Source: Scylla paramamosain (lineage: Eukaryota; Arthropoda; Malacostraca; Decapoda; Portunidae). Taken from it: a stretch of 64,000 nt of DNA. This document shows, one piece after another, positions 27,424-40,676 of this stretch; the first letter of the stretch is position 1, and each line of letters opens with the position of its first letter. The position numbers were made by a program, and so were the translations under genes. The notes under the pieces are model-generated. The model made no database searches and was not told the DNA's origin. It was given only the letters and a program-made list of their open reading frames with translations. Where the stretch lies: the NCBI RefSeq assembly GCF_035594125.1, contig NC_087180.1:17435115-17499114 (forward strand), written 5' to 3'.

Positions 27424-28550
27424 CCAAAGAAAAAGAACAAGGGGGGGTACAAGGCCACTTTGACATGTGCAGGAGTTCTATTATATTTGTGGAGACGACT
27501 TCCCTCACCCGACCTGTTGACCAAGCAAACAGGCGGCGGGTGCTGGGAGTACTGGGAGGAATGGAGGGTGTACTGGGAGGAGTGGTGGGCGTGCCGGACA
27601 AGAGCATCGGGAGGGAGGTTCGGATTTAATCATGAGATAGAGGAGCCACGGACGAGCTTCTCCTTTATTTACTGCATACGGCGCCCCTCTCAGGTCCGCG
27701 GAAGGAGGGTGGATATTGAAAGGGCGTAGGGTGGCCCCGAGGCAGCCGCTGCTCGCTGGGGTGTGGGAGGCCTGCAGGCGAGGGAAGAGAGGGAAGGGAG
27801 CGTGGAGGGAAGAGAGTGTAGTGTAGTAGGGGTCTTCTCTATATACTCAATAGATATAGACTTGGTTGATTTTACTTAATTCATGTTTTTCGGTGTTTTC
27901 TTTGGTATAAATGCGTACTTGAGTTAATATTGTTTCCTTTTATATTGTATTTAAACACAAGGTTGCAATGCGAAGGAACAGGAAACGTAAGATGCAATAT
28001 TAGAAGGCTGTATACAAACTTCCTCTTTCCCAGTGGTTCCTTTTGTTTAAATGTCTACTGTTTATAAGTCACGAAGGAACTTTACTTATTATTCCGCGTA
28101 TCAGTATTTTTATAAGGACGTTTTTTGCTGTATTGTACCACTCAACATCTCGTCAACTTTCCCCGTGTTCTGAGTAGCCGAGACCGAGGAGAGAGGGAGA
28201 GGGTAATGCAGGTGGGTAAGTACAAGCCAGGTAGGAACAAGACACGTGAGTAGCCACACTTCAGGCACTCAGGACACACGCGTCTCTCATCCGGACGGTA
28301 GCATTAATTCCGTGATGAGCAAGCCCCCCGTCCCCCGCCCGGCCCTGGTGCTCGCGGCTGGCTGTGCTCTAATCTGAGGATCCGCGGGTAGGATTAGTTG
28401 AGTCTTAAAATACGACGACTGGGAGCCTTCTTGGGATGATGAGTAGCGGAGGAGGAGGACCAGGCGATGAAATAGAGTGTTTACAGGGAGAGAAGCGGAC
28501 CTTGAAACACTTCTCCCTCGCTTCCTGGACTCGCAGTAGTATGAATATTG
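26591..28550. other. Upstream of exon A: no exon recognised
   Basis: Contains a CTTT run at about 26902-26942, (GA)n at 27360-27420 and a GGGAGGAGTGGTGGGCGTG-like patch near 27545-27600. The GC-rich stretch at 28320-28400 has no convincing open frame. The missing upstream exon of the CUB/LDLa gene was looked for here and not found. Confidence 0.5.
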
Positions 28551-28760
28551 GCGATAGGTGATCCAGGGCTAGGGTGAAGTGAAGTTAGAGATTGGATAGT
28601 GTCAGGCGAAGATAGGTAAGATCGTAGGTGAGAATAATTAAGAACACAGGTAAGGGAAGGTTAGGACAAGGTAATGTATTCAGAAATCTTGACGACAGGT
28701 GATCTAAGGCTGGGGTGAAGGGAAGACAGGTGAGACTGGACCGCGGCACGTTGAGATTAC
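28550..28760. repeat. Local duplication, unit about 140 bp
   Basis: GATAGGTGATCCAGGGCTAG followed by GGTGAAG (28553) recurs as GACAGGTGATCTAAGGCTGG followed by GGTGAAG (28693), with AGGTAAG/AGGTGAG-rich sequence between. Confidence 0.5.
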
Positions 28761-29258
28761 TAAGATTACTAAGGTAACAGAAGGTTAGCACGTAGGATAA
28801 AGGAATACAGATTGAAGTTATCAGGCATAATTAGACATTCTGGTGTGAGGTTGAGTACTATCAGGAGAGAATAGGACAAAAGACGAAGACAAACGATAAA
28901 AGAAGTAGAGTTTAGAGTTTATAGACAATAAGAACAACAGGTAATAGAAACGCAAATAGGAGAAACAACAATAACGAAAATAAACACAAAAAAAAACAAG
29001 AGAGACGATAATAAACTCAGAAAATACTAGACACAATAATGTAGCCAGTATGAACCAAGGTAGGGTGACACATTAGGAAGTCCACGTGGTTAGGATGACA
29101 CGAGGTGATGCAAGGGTGAGGACTCCGAGCTGATGGCGCACTGGTGGCCTCTTTAGTGCCCTTAATGCTTGCAGGGTGAGCAGGGTGAGTAGCGGGCGAC
29201 CCTTTACGTTACTCCCTTTACGGGCCCTTTGGTGCGGCGTGATGGTGTTGCCTATAAT

Positions 29259-29544
<286 letters not shown>

Positions 29545-29739
29545 TGTGGGAGCCAAACACATGAAAAGATCAACTGATGGCGAAGAATTCCCTTTAGACT
29601 CCCCTCCCTCGTCCCCTGCGATAGGATTCTAACTCCCAGCAGTCGGGGTGAGGCGTATGCTGCTGCAGGGAGGGAGGGGGAGAGAGACAGGGAGAGAGAG
29701 AGATGACCCTGAACGAAGCGAGCTGTGAGGGGAAGATTA

Positions 29740-30205
29740 GAGCAGTCCACCCACATCTGTCTTTTTCTTAGGGTGTCTTTGAAAAGCAGAGGTGTCGATG
29801 GCCAACACGTCCTCTAGTGAATAGCAGAGCGGGTTACGATCACTCTCCCGTCAGCTTTATCGTTATCTCCGCCAGTTACAGAGGATTTTGTACGTGATGC
29901 ATCGACAGATTACTTCGGGAAGGGCTTATCTGTAGATTTGACGCAGTTTCCCCCATCACCGCGGGAATGAATGACACGTTTTCTATCAGATGTGCCGGAA
30001 CGTTGTCGTCTCGATTTACGGTTGTTTAAGATAAGTGGTGTCAGATAATGCAAGATGTTTTAGACAGAATTACAGGATCGTATCTTGAATAGCACGTTTC
30101 CTTCGAGACTCACCAAGAACACTCGCGTCTCGGTGTACGGTTGTCTGAGGTAGTGGTGCCAGACACTGCAAATGTTTAAGACAGCATATCAGTAACTGGG
30201 TATTG
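29740..30205. repeat. Local tandem duplication, period about 119 bp
   Basis: GTCTCGATTTACGGTTGTTT at 30008 and GTCTCGGTGTACGGTTGTCT at 30127 are each followed by GTGGTG(T/C)CAGA(T/C)A(A/C)TGCAA and a TTTAAGACAG-like stretch. The flanking 29740-30000 is single-copy. Confidence 0.6.
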
Positions 30206-30395
30206 AGAGACTTTGATAAGGACTATTTTCAAAGGCCATGTAAAGGTGATTAGTTGAGTTTCATACGCGTTTTTTTTTTTTCTCTTTTTTTTTTTCCTGT
30301 AGTGACTTTATGAGCACTGGCCTTTGTTACATTACTGCTTCGTGCAACTGTGCGTGAATATGAGACACTTCAGGTTGACAGACACGTATTCCTAT
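30205..30395. mobile_element. Possible decayed copy of the same element family
   Basis: GACTATTTTCAAAGGCCATG is followed by GGTGATTAGTTGAGTTTCAT, a T-rich insertion, and TATGAGACACTTCAGG near the right end. The match is to the first third of the element only. Confidence 0.3.
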
Positions 30396-30783
30396 CCAAA
30401 CAACGCCGAAAACAGACGAACACTCAGACGGACTTCCTTCTAAACAGCACATAGGCAGACAAGATTCCCTCCTCTTTCACACACCTATAAATAAAGGTGA
30501 CACGCATTACAGACGACCTATTTAATCTTGTTTAATCAAAGCAGTTCCAAGGCCGAAGTGGCGAGGAGGAAGCAGTGTCTCTTAGGTACAAATGGAGGGT
30601 AATTTGCGAGCTAAGGTACCGGCAGACCTGGAAGAAATGAGCCACTCCCCTCGCCCTCTTGTTGCTTATTTATGAGGAAGAAATACAAAGTAACTGCTTG
30701 AGAAATGATGGTGAATACTAATGGGCTGGAAAGTATAGGAAATAAAAGGAGAAACGTTTAGTGTAATGAGGTTGTGTTTGTAT

Positions 30784-30789
30784 GTGTGT

Positions 30790-30826
<37 letters not shown>

Positions 30827-31558
30827 GTCAGCACTAGAGGGCCTGCAGTGGATGGGCTTGGCAGTCAAACAATCGTGTAGACTCATAAGTATCTATCAAT
30901 ATTTCCCAGGCCAGGCAAACACGAGTCATCAAGTGCAGAACTCAATTAGACGCCAGGTGGTGCAAACAAATTAACAGCAAAAATTAGCCTTGCAGATCAT
31001 TACTAGTTTTGTGTTTTGTAACTATCGTGTTGCTGTTCCTATTTTATTATTGTTCTTATTTGTTTTTGTTAGTTGTTTATTGTTGTTGTTGTTTTGTAAT
31101 ACTTATTTATTTGTTATTTACGTGTCTTATTTGTTATTTTTTTCTGTTTTTTTTTTCCTAATGTTCTATAATTGTATCTTTAGGTTATTAGTATCATTAT
31201 TTTTTTTATTTAGTCTTATTTATTGTGTTATTTTTAATTGTATTTTCTTTAATATCATTATATGTAGAGATTATAGTCACTTTTTTAAAATTTTAATATC
31301 AATTCTTTATTTTTTCATTCACTTTTTTTTATTAATTGCTTTACCATCACGTTATTTTACTTTACCAATGAACTCTAACGTTTTTTTTTCACTTTTTTAT
31401 TGTTTAACTTCATCTTTATTATTAGTTTATTATTTTCTAACAACGAATCATTCCTTTTCTTAGTATTTATATTTTTTTTCATACATACTTAAACATTTGC
31501 TAATTTTTGCATTATCTTTTATTTGCACATTTGTATCAACGAGACCATTTCAGCTCCT

Positions 31559-31611
<53 letters not shown>

Positions 31612-31965
31612 TGGTACCAGCTACACGTGTCAAGACAGATAAAAATGGCCACTAAAAAAAAAAAAAAAATGCAAAAAAAGAGGCTGTCATAGTAAGCTAG
31701 AGTTTCCTTTTTCCCCTTTTTTTTTGCTGCAGTATATTTTCCCTATGTTTGTATCACATTTTTTCCTTTTTTTCCACTTTTTTCCCTGTTTTTTTCCTTT
31801 TTCCTCCATTTTTTCCATTTTTTTCCTTTTTTCATGGGGAGTGACCAGTAGTCAATGAAAAAACCTGTTGCTGCTGACTCTTTTACTGCATTGATTATTC
31901 CACCTGCAGGAGGGGCGGCAGGTGGTGTCGTAGGGGCGGCATGGCAAGGGAGCAACAGTACATGT
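30784..31965. other. AT-rich noncoding stretch
   Basis: (TG)n at about 30784-30824; T-rich DNA at 31000-31500 whose open frames are Phe/Leu/Ile-rich; (TG)n at about 31562-31610; T-rich TTTTTCC repeats at 31740-31830. No gene. Confidence 0.7.
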
Positions 31966-31966
31966 G

Positions 31967-32515
31967 TTCCAAGCTTGATAGAAACGAACTAAAAAAAGAA
32001 AAAGGTTTAAAAAATGAAGAATGTAAAGAGTACATTTTCTTCCAAGCTTGACAGAAACGAACTAGGAGAAAAAATAAAAGGAAAGAAGACTGTACATGTT
32101 TTTTTTTTCAAGCTTAATAGAAACGATATAAGGAAAGATTAAGAAAGGAAGAAAGAAAGATGGTGCATTTTCTTCCAAGCTTGACAGAAACGCGGTAAGG
32201 AAAGGTTTAAAAAAAAAAAAGAAACTTTCCTCTTTAATTGACAAAAATTAAGTAAGAACGTGTTACAAAAAAATAAATAAATAAATAAAAGGAAAAAAAG
32301 AGAGGTAGAACAAAATCAAATAAGAAAAGGTTAAAAAGAAAAATATAGTACACATTTATATAAACTTGAGAGAAACGAGTTAAGATTAAAAAAAAAAAGA
32401 CAATACTCATTTTCCTGATTTGACAGCAACGAAGGAAGAAAATATTAAAAAAAAGAACAACAATACACATTCCTCCATATTTGACAAGAACGAGTTAAGA
32501 AAAGATTAAAAAATA
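31967..32515. repeat. Degenerate 60-73 bp tandem repeat, about eight units
   Basis: Units keep TTCCAAGCTTGA(T/C)AGAAACG and a purine-rich tail (AGGAAAGATTAAGAAAGGAA type). Markers are near 31970, 32043, 32109, 32176, 32232, 32361, 32417 and 32478; the 130-bp gap probably hides one decayed unit. Confidence 0.75.
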
Positions 32516-33600
32516 ACGGAGAAGCGAAAGAAAACGGGGCGTACTTTTATGTGTCCATTTTTATGCATAGACAGGAGTGAGTGGCGCTTCTACTCCACCA
32601 GCGACAAGTGGAAGTCAAACAGAGTAGCGAGTGTATGTACGTTATCATTCGTATTTATTTATCTATTTATTTATCCATCTGTATCCGTATTAATTTTCAG
32701 TGTATTTATTTATTCATCCATCAATCTGTTTTATATATTTTTAAGCTTATATTTTGTCTATCTTCATTTGTTTCTTAAATTATTAGTTTATATATCTACG
32801 TATTTATTTATCTATCCACTAAATGTTATCTTACTCTGTTTCAAATCGTAGAAGCTTCCCAGTTACCAGCTCGACAGTGTGACAAAGGAAGGGGAAGCAA
32901 TTATTATTACACACACATTCATATCTCTCACTGCATTTAAAATACACATTGTAACATGTCACTGTGGCAGAAAGGTTGTCTCCACGCGAGAGACAGATGT
33001 ATATTGGCTCAGGTTCTTATGCTTGCAGCGTTTGACGGATGAAAATCAATGTTCTTTTTCTCTTTGTGTCTAAGTGTCTGGTTCCCTCCGCCGCCCCTTC
33101 CTTACCACCCCTGACAGCTTCACTTCAATATTTAAGTCTGCTCTGATCCCTCTCTGGTTCTGTCTCTTGTTCTCTTTGTTTCATCTATTTCTATTTTTTT
33201 TTTCTTTTTTAACATCTATCTAAATTTTTATTGTTTGTTTGTCTTTTTGTTTGTCTTTTGTTGTGTTTCCTGTTCTCCTATTTTACTTTTTTTTGTTATC
33301 TTTGTAGCCAGTTAATTTTTTTTCAGACATGCTTTTATTTATGTATTGTTATTATTTTTTTTTATTTATTTTCGCCCTCTCGTTTCTATTTTATGCTTAT
33401 TGTACTTTAGTTAAGTCTAATTACGAGTGGTTTTCCTCTTCGCCTCTCTTTTTAAAACCTCTGCTTTAGTTATGCATAAATTCTCTATCATCACTTCTTC
33501 CATCCAGTTTTCCAGTTAGGTTATTTTCCTTACTATGTCCCTCTATTTTTTTTCCTTCTCATTCATGGCTGTTATGTCAAACTTACCTATTCACTGTCTT
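32516..33600. other. AT-rich noncoding stretch
   Basis: TTTAT/CTAT-rich DNA at about 32650-32830 and T-rich DNA at 33180-33400. Nothing recognisable as a gene. Confidence 0.5.
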
Positions 33601-33945
33601 CATAACAGTTTTCTCTTCATCTCACCTTTCCTAGATCATTTTTTATATATATTTCCCCTCCTTCACCTTCTCATCCCTTTTACTTAAGTTTCCCTTTCAT
33701 TTCATCCTTCTCACACCATTCTTTATATAAATTTTCCCGTCCTTTACCTTCATCTGCCTGTTTATGCTCTTTACTGCTTTTTTTTCTTTTATTTTACCTT
33801 TCTCAAATCATTCTTTATATATTTTTTCCCCTCCTCCTTCTCATCAACCTTTTCACCCTCTTTGCTACAAGTTCCCATTTATTTCACCGTTTCCCACATC
33901 ATTCTTTATATATATTTTTTCCCCCTCCTGCACCTTCTCTCCACC
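33600..33945. repeat. Tandem repeat, period about 80-92 bp, four units
   Basis: The core ATCATTCTTTATATA followed by T/C-rich TTTTCCCCTCC recurs at about 33635, 33715, 33807 and 33897. The units also share TTTCATTTCA-like and CACCTTCTC elements. Confidence 0.65.
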
Positions 33946-34416
33946 ACGTCTGATCGAGCCGTGTCACTCTCGCCCTAAAAGTTGGATGCTGTTCAATATT
34001 TTTACTGCAGATCATTTGTCTTCGTTATAACAGCAACAGCACCAGGGAGGGAGGGAGGGAGGGAGTAAAAAAAAAAAAAAAATTGAAGGTTAAACAATAT
34101 ATTTTTCATCTGCCTCAAGCACTTAATGTATACATCGCACAGTTATTCAGTGCAGGTAAAATATTTATCGTTGCTATTGATAATTCATGGCAGCAAAAAT
34201 GGCCGGCTGCATATTTGAGTTAGCCGTGTAATGACCGTCGTATTGCTAACTGGAGTTTACTCGTATTTTTTTTCATTTATTTATTTATTTATTTGTGGAT
34301 GTGTTATTTCAATTCATGCATTTTTTTTATTTCTTTTTTAGTTGTTTATGTTTTACGTTAATGCATCTGATTGTTTCTTTTTACGCTCGTAGTTTACATC
34401 TTAGCTATAATTTTTC

Positions 34417-34420
<4 letters not shown>

Positions 34421-34469
<49 letters not shown>

Positions 34470-34688
34470 GAGGGCACTTAGCCACAGATCAAGGAGGCGT
34501 TATTATTGTATTGATGGAGGGAATTACTCGCCCGCACCAAGGACACGTGGGGGAGGGATGCCACTTCAAAGTTGTAAAAGGCTCGTTTTACAAAGTTTTC
34601 TCAAGTTATTCCCGAAGTGCGACCAAAGTGTGTGTGGGAGGAAGAAGGGGATAGGGGAGGGATCAGGTGAGGGGGATGTGTTTCTCTC

Positions 34689-34776
<88 letters not shown>
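34421..34776. repeat. (GA)n and (CT)n inverted pair
   Basis: (GA)n at 34421-34467 and (CT)n at 34693-34776, about 225 bp apart. Confidence 0.9.
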
Positions 34777-34778
<2 letters not shown>

Positions 34779-36269
34779 CAGGTGTGAGTCAGGTGCAGCG
34801 TCACCTCCTGCACACACTGGAGGAAGCCCCGCCAGCAAGTTCATGAGTCCTCGCCTCTAACAGTTAGTATTCTGGTTGCTGATGAAGTTAATTGAAAGTT
34901 TGTTATTCATTAAACTAGTTGCCGGCAGCTGGAGTGGAGTGCAAAACGGCATTTAATTCAACTCTTACTAATCCGTTGTGTGAGGCTGTTTTAGTCTTGG
35001 CTTGAAGTTTATTTATTATTTTGGAGGAGAGGGAGGGAGAGAGGCATTCAATTTAACTCCTAATCCATTCCGTGACACTGTTTTAATCTTGCCCGAAGTT
35101 TATTATTTTGAATTGTGGGAGACGGAGAGGGACGGCGAGGGAGGGCGAGGCTAGGGGAGGTGGTCTCTGCATGAATGAAATGTCGAATTTTTGCGCCGCC
35201 TAACAGACAGTGAGTAATGTGCGTTACTAAGTGCATCAATATAAATGGAAAATTGGAAACGCTGGTGCCTGTAGTTTATCTTGTTCAGTGTCACTTAATG
35301 TCGATTATTTTCACCCCCCATCCAAACACCTCTTGCCTTCCGCCCACCGCACCCGCCACCTCTCCTCCTGTCCCTCCCACCTGCATCCTGCCAAAACTGC
35401 CATTACCTTTAGCTCTCCTTTGTTATCCCGTCCATCGTTTCATATCGTGCAGCTTACCACAACACCCTTAGGAGGAACAATACATTTGCTTCTGCTCGTC
35501 CTTTCATTGTGTTCCTTTGTGCCGCCTTCCTCGTTTACTCATTCATATTCCAGTTTAATCTTTCATCTTTTACCTTGATAATCTGCCTGAGCTTTATCTC
35601 GTATCCTGTTATTCCCACCAGTCTTTACCGTCAAATACACATGGGAAGATTATAGTTCTAAGGTATTCAGACCGTGTAATCTTCCTATTGCACATTCGAT
35701 CCTCCTCTTGTTTGACCCTCTTTACTTTTTACCTCCACCATTTCACCTTTTGCAGAATTTTCACCTTCATATTCAGAAACGATACTGTAGTTATGCTGTA
35801 GTGAATCCTGTAATGTTGGTATTGAATTCTGTATCCGCTTGTTTAATCCTCTTTCTTTCACCTCTCTCGTTGACCTTCCACCGCCAAACCTTGCACTTCT
35901 ACTCTCTCACTTCATATTCAAAGGCAACGCTGATTACTCTCCCTGTTGAAGCTTCTGTCTATCCTTTTATCCAGTTGTGACTTTCGTTCTCTATTCTCCT
36001 CCAACTATTGTGTACTTAATATGCTTTCCGCTTCTCGTACTCTCTCTCTCCCTCTCCCCCTCCCTTTCCCCGCTTCCACCGCCTTCCACCGCCTTCCACC
36101 TCTTCCCTCCACGCCATGCTCGCCATTTGTTTCAATCCTACTCCCATCACTTCGCCCCGGCGCTCCATTATTCCCCACGCTCCAGCGACGACCCCGGCGG
36201 GAAATGCACTTTTTAATATATAACAAAGTAAACCTTTTCCTCAGGCGAGTACCTCCCTGCTTCCTGGCC

Positions 36270-36270
<1 letters not shown>
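34777..36270. other. Noncoding; degenerate repeats in 35640-35990
   Basis: Two related segments carry ATTCAGA...TCTTCCTATTG-like and TTTAATCCTCTTTCTTTCACC-like elements with TTCATATTCA. No open frame is convincing. Confidence 0.4.
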
Positions 36271-36332
<62 letters not shown>

Positions 36333-36400
36333 GCTCTTTTCCTCAATGGTTTTGTTTCATCTTTCCACTCTCCTCCTCCTCCTCCTCCTCCTCCTCCTCC
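36271..36400. repeat. (CT)n and (CTC)n
   Basis: (CT)n at 36271-36329 and (CTC)n at about 36370-36402. Confidence 0.95.
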
Positions 36401-37778
36401 TCTCTTCATTCCACCTCATCCCCCCTTCGCCTCACCTCCTTGCAAGTCGTATCGTTTTTCAAAGATCCATACCTGGCAGTCCTGAGAACACACCTGCTAT
36501 TTTTACCCCCGTGTCTCGCCAGCATACAAGACTTAATGGACCCTCGTAGTGAAAGATTTTTTAGTACGCATATTAAGGAACTAATTTCATGTACAGTCCA
36601 TTAATGGCCATTTGCTTCCCGCCCCTCTGCTCCCTCCCTGCCTCTCCCTCTCCCTCTCTCTCTCTCTCTCCCCTCTAACAGGAAGGAAAGTGTTGGTGGA
36701 CGATGTTGTTGTTAGTTTATACTGGCGGCGAGAGTATGATATTTAGCGTGTGTATGGAATAAACATCACGGAAATGACACGGCCTAAAGCTGACGTGAGG
36801 GAGTGGGTGGAGGGAGTGGAGTGGCTGGGACGGAGTGGAAAACTTTGAGCAGTCGTGATACTAAACAAGCTGGAAATGTTATGTCTGTTTTTTTTTTCTT
36901 GTTTTTTTTTTTTTTTTTTTGTAAATCCCGATGTTTAAATGAGAGTCGTGCTAAAATCCTAATGTTGGCGGGATGTGCTGCTGCTGTTTTGTTTGTCGTA
37001 CATGAGAGGCGGGCCATAAAGCGAGGCTGCCTGTGAAAATGTGCGCTGAAACTAACCTTGTAAATTCTCTGTGTTACTTATGTACAACTATGAGGGCGCT
37101 AGCTAAGATGGCGTAGTGATTTCAAGGCTCAAATGTCTCCTCTTGTCTTAATTTACAGGTGATATTTTGCAGAATCCACTGAGTTTGTTTATAGATCGAA
37201 TGAAATAGTCTTTCCTTCTTCCTTACGTGCACTTTTTTCTTCACTATCTTCATCTTCGCTTTCCACATATTCCTCCTCGTTCTCTTTGTCTTTCTCCTCC
37301 TCCTCCTCCTCCTCATTATCTTTCCTTTTTTTCTCTCTTTCGTTGGTGTTTGGCTTATTTACTCCTTATGTAATCCTCCTTCTCCTTCTCCTCCTTCTCT
37401 TCCTCTCCCTCTTTCTCTTCGTCTTTAGTTTATCCTTATCCTCGTCCGTCTTCCTCTGTTCCCTCTCTTCCAACTCCCTCCTCCTCCTCCTTGTTTGTTA
37501 TCGTCCTTCTTACCCTCCTCCCCTCTCTCCCTCCTCCTAGTCTCACTCCCCCTCCTCCTCCTCCTCCTCTTGGTCCCCGCGGTAAGGTACACAAGCCTTC
37601 ATCGTCAAGTTATTATGCAAAAGTGGAAGGCAATATCGTGTTTTCTTTCATCAATTCGTGTGTTGAGAGGCAACGATAAATATTAATCAGCCTCTTGGGT
37701 CCTAAAATTTTGGCTGTTGGGAGGCTGGAGGTTGTAAAGCGTCGGGCCAGTGCTGGTGTTAGTGCTGGAACGAGCCTG

Positions 37779-37780
<2 letters not shown>
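36401..37780. other. Noncoding with pyrimidine-rich patch
   Basis: (T)n around 36889-36920; T/C-rich 37205-37575 with several short CTC arrays. No gene. Confidence 0.6.
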
Positions 37781-37827
<47 letters not shown>

Positions 37828-37975
37828 GGGGTACTTGTCTTCATAGTGGTGGTTTTAGTAGTAGTAGTAGTTCTAGTTGTAGTTGTAGTGGTAGTAGTTG
37901 TAGTTGTAGTGGTAGTAGTTGTAGTTGTAGTGGTAGTAGTAGTAGTAGTAGTAGTAGTAGCCTGCGTGCCTGTGT

Positions 37976-38061
<86 letters not shown>

Positions 38062-38117
38062 AAAGAAAGACAAAACTCATTAATTCAGAAAGAAAAAAAA
38101 TCCTGATTGAGACGTTT

Positions 38118-38182
<65 letters not shown>

Positions 38183-38292
38183 ATCTTGATTATAGAGGCT
38201 TTTTTAGGCTGATTCCCCTCATGACCAACAAAACATGTAAAGAATTAAACTGTTTCAATCAGCTGATGTAAAAGGCTCCGGAAGTGCCGTCT

Positions 38293-38358
<66 letters not shown>

Positions 38359-38443
38359 AGCATCGTTCCGCAGCATCGTTCCGCAGCATCCTTTTCCCCC
38401 TTTCTTTTCTCATCTAAGTCACCCCTTTCATGTAACCCCTTCC

Positions 38444-38499
<56 letters not shown>

Positions 38500-38583
38500 T
38501 GATTGCTGTCGTTCTTGGAATCTTTTTGTTTCACTTTATGGAAGTTTTGAGCGCAGACGGAGAGAGGACTGAGCTAGGACTGC

Positions 38584-38656
<73 letters not shown>
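37781..38656. repeat. Dense microsatellite cluster: GT, AGT, GT, GA, GA, GT, GA
   Basis: (GT)n at 37783-37820; (AGT/TGT)n at about 37855-37961 with higher-order AGTTGTAGTTGTAGTGGT units; (GT)n at about 37974-38059; (GA)n at 38120-38180; (GA)n at 38294-38357; (GT)n at about 38445-38497; (GA)n at about 38588-38656. CAGCATCGTTCCG is tandemly duplicated at 38358-38383. Confidence 0.95.
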
Positions 38657-38659
<3 letters not shown>

Positions 38660-39645
38660 GACAAAGTTACTTAAAACTCAACAATAACTCCTTTGATAGA
38701 TGTGAAATGTCTTTTTTTCCTTTTTCCTTTATTTTTTTTTTAAGTGAAGGAAAAAAAAAAAAAATTTGAGCCGGTGATGGCGGGAAGTGCTGGCGCGTGA
38801 AACAGTTTTCCCTCGAGGCAGTGGAGGTTAATATTGCTCCCTTCCAATCTTCCCACTTAATCAGCACTCGATTACCTCTATATGCCTTTAGGGCGTGCCG
38901 TAGATTGGTATATAATCCTCTTCCTATCTTTATTCCTCTTTGCCTTTCTCTTCCCTTATCCGTTATCCTCTTTGTGCATTCTTCTCTTTTTCATCTTTTT
39001 CGTTCTCTGTCTCCCTCTATTCGTTTTGTCTTACTTTATTGTCCCTTTCTCCAATCTTCCTGTCTCCTTTCCACCATTTGTTTTTCTCTCAGGTTTATTA
39101 ATCCTGGCACCTTTCCTTCCCTCTCTCTCCCTCCATTCATTCCTTCCCACTCTATTCCTCTTTCGTTCTTTTCCCTACCTCCTATCTCTCTCCATTCATT
39201 CTCTCGCATTGCCTGCCTTTCTTCCCTTGCCTTTCCCATAACACTCCCTCCCCCTCCCTCCCTCCTTCCTTCCCTGCCTTCCATCAGTGTCAACCTTTCC
39301 TTTCATTGCTTCCCATCACCTTTCACCCTCTCACCACCGCACTGCAGTTCATAAAATACCTGGAATAGTAAAAATAAAGGTATCTCCAGGTGTGCATCCC
39401 CCAGGTGTCTCCCAATTGATACCTGTGATAACACAAACATGTATTTTTGGCTACGATTTCCCTACTGGCTGTTTGTGTGTGTGTCTGCGTGTCTGTGTGT
39501 ATGTGTCTCGCCTCCCTGCTGTTACAATCAAGGGGACATCCACAACAGACAGATAGAGAATGCCCCACGAAAAAATACTAAATCGAGAGGTGTTTTTTCC
39601 GTATCTTACAGCGTCCCCTTCATCCCCTTGCCCTCCGGTCCTCCC
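38657..39645. other. Pyrimidine-rich noncoding stretch
   Basis: T/C-biased 38925-39320. The tail at 39320-39645 is single-copy. Confidence 0.6.
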
Positions 39646-39850
39646 CCAGCAGCAGCAGCAGCAGCAGCGGAACAACCTCGGAAAACGGATGCAGGATCAA
39701 AATCTATTTCCGCGACTCAGCCACGCCGGGTCGAATCTTAAAGGGAAGACGGAGTTTAGGAAAGGGGAGTGTATGTGTTTTTGTTTGTTGGGGGTCTCTT
39801 TGAGGTGTTAGAGTGGGATTGTTGTTGTTGTTGTTGTTGTTGTTGTCGTT
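39646..39850. repeat. (CAG)n and (TTG)n short arrays
   Basis: (CAG)n of seven units at about 39648-39668, open as polyGln in one frame, and (TTG)n at about 39820-39852. Confidence 0.85.
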
Positions 39851-39899
39851 GTCGTCACTCTTTTTCTTACCACATTCAGCTCACTTACAGACATCACTA

Positions 39900-40172
39900 A
39901 CACCAAAAATGACCAGCGACTATTTTCAAAGGCTACAGAGGCGATTAACCAAGTTCTCAAGAGTATTTCTCCCGTTAATAATGGAGAAATCTCGTTAATC
40001 TGTCACTAGAACCATAAAAACACCCTTTAAAGCCCTTGTAACACCAAACTGCACCGTTAATCTGCCACTAGAACCATAAAAACACCCTTGAAAACCCGTG
40101 TAACTTCAAGCACCAAATTGTCTTACATATAGTGGAGGTGCTGCGTAGAAGTGCTTAGAATACGGACCTCAA
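39900..40172. mobile_element. Short inverted-repeat element (MITE-like), copy 3
   Basis: Same core as copies 1 and 2: TATTTTCAAAGGCTACAGAG, CTCCCGTTAATAATGGAGAA, right end TAGAATACGGACCTC. The left terminal repeat is not recognisable. It carries an internal tandem duplication of about 62 bp (39993-40054 and 40055-40116), covering the CGTTAATCTG...ACTAGAACCATAAAAACACC part. Confidence 0.6.
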
Positions 40173-40489
40173 TCAGACTTAGATAGTGCAGGCCACCTCG
40201 ATAGCAACGTTTCATGGTTTATTTTCTCCCACGCAGTAGAGGCGAGCTGAGGTACAGAGCCATGGGAGTGACGCTGATGACTGCAATACTGCCAGAGGAG
40301 CGAGCACTGTACACTGGCGCGGTTATTTATCTCCAGGGAAGGGTGTCACACGCGGGTTTAGAGCTTGTACAGGGAGGAGGGAAGTGCAGGAGCGGGCCGC
40401 TGGTGTGAGGGCGTCAGGGAATGCTCGCTGGAGGACAAAAGGTCAGAGTGAGAGTGTCATTACTATTTTTAAGGTTTTACAGGCGCTAT

Positions 40490-40534
<45 letters not shown>

Positions 40535-40621
40535 GAGAGGCAAGGAGTGTAATGTGTTAAAATTAAAACAAAAATCGAAAAAATATACGTAAATACAGTG
40601 ACATAACCCTGAATTTCTAAA

Positions 40622-40676
<55 letters not shown>

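Noticed and set aside
34781..34840. Minus-strand segment reading CVQEVTLHLTHTC as a possible upstream CUB exon
   Set aside because: There is an acceptor-like CTTCCTCCAG, but the frame runs straight into a dinucleotide tract and no donor of the right phase is visible.
39640..39770. PolyGln-containing plus-strand frame
   Set aside because: Only seven CAG units in an otherwise unrecognisable frame; no conservation or splice evidence available.
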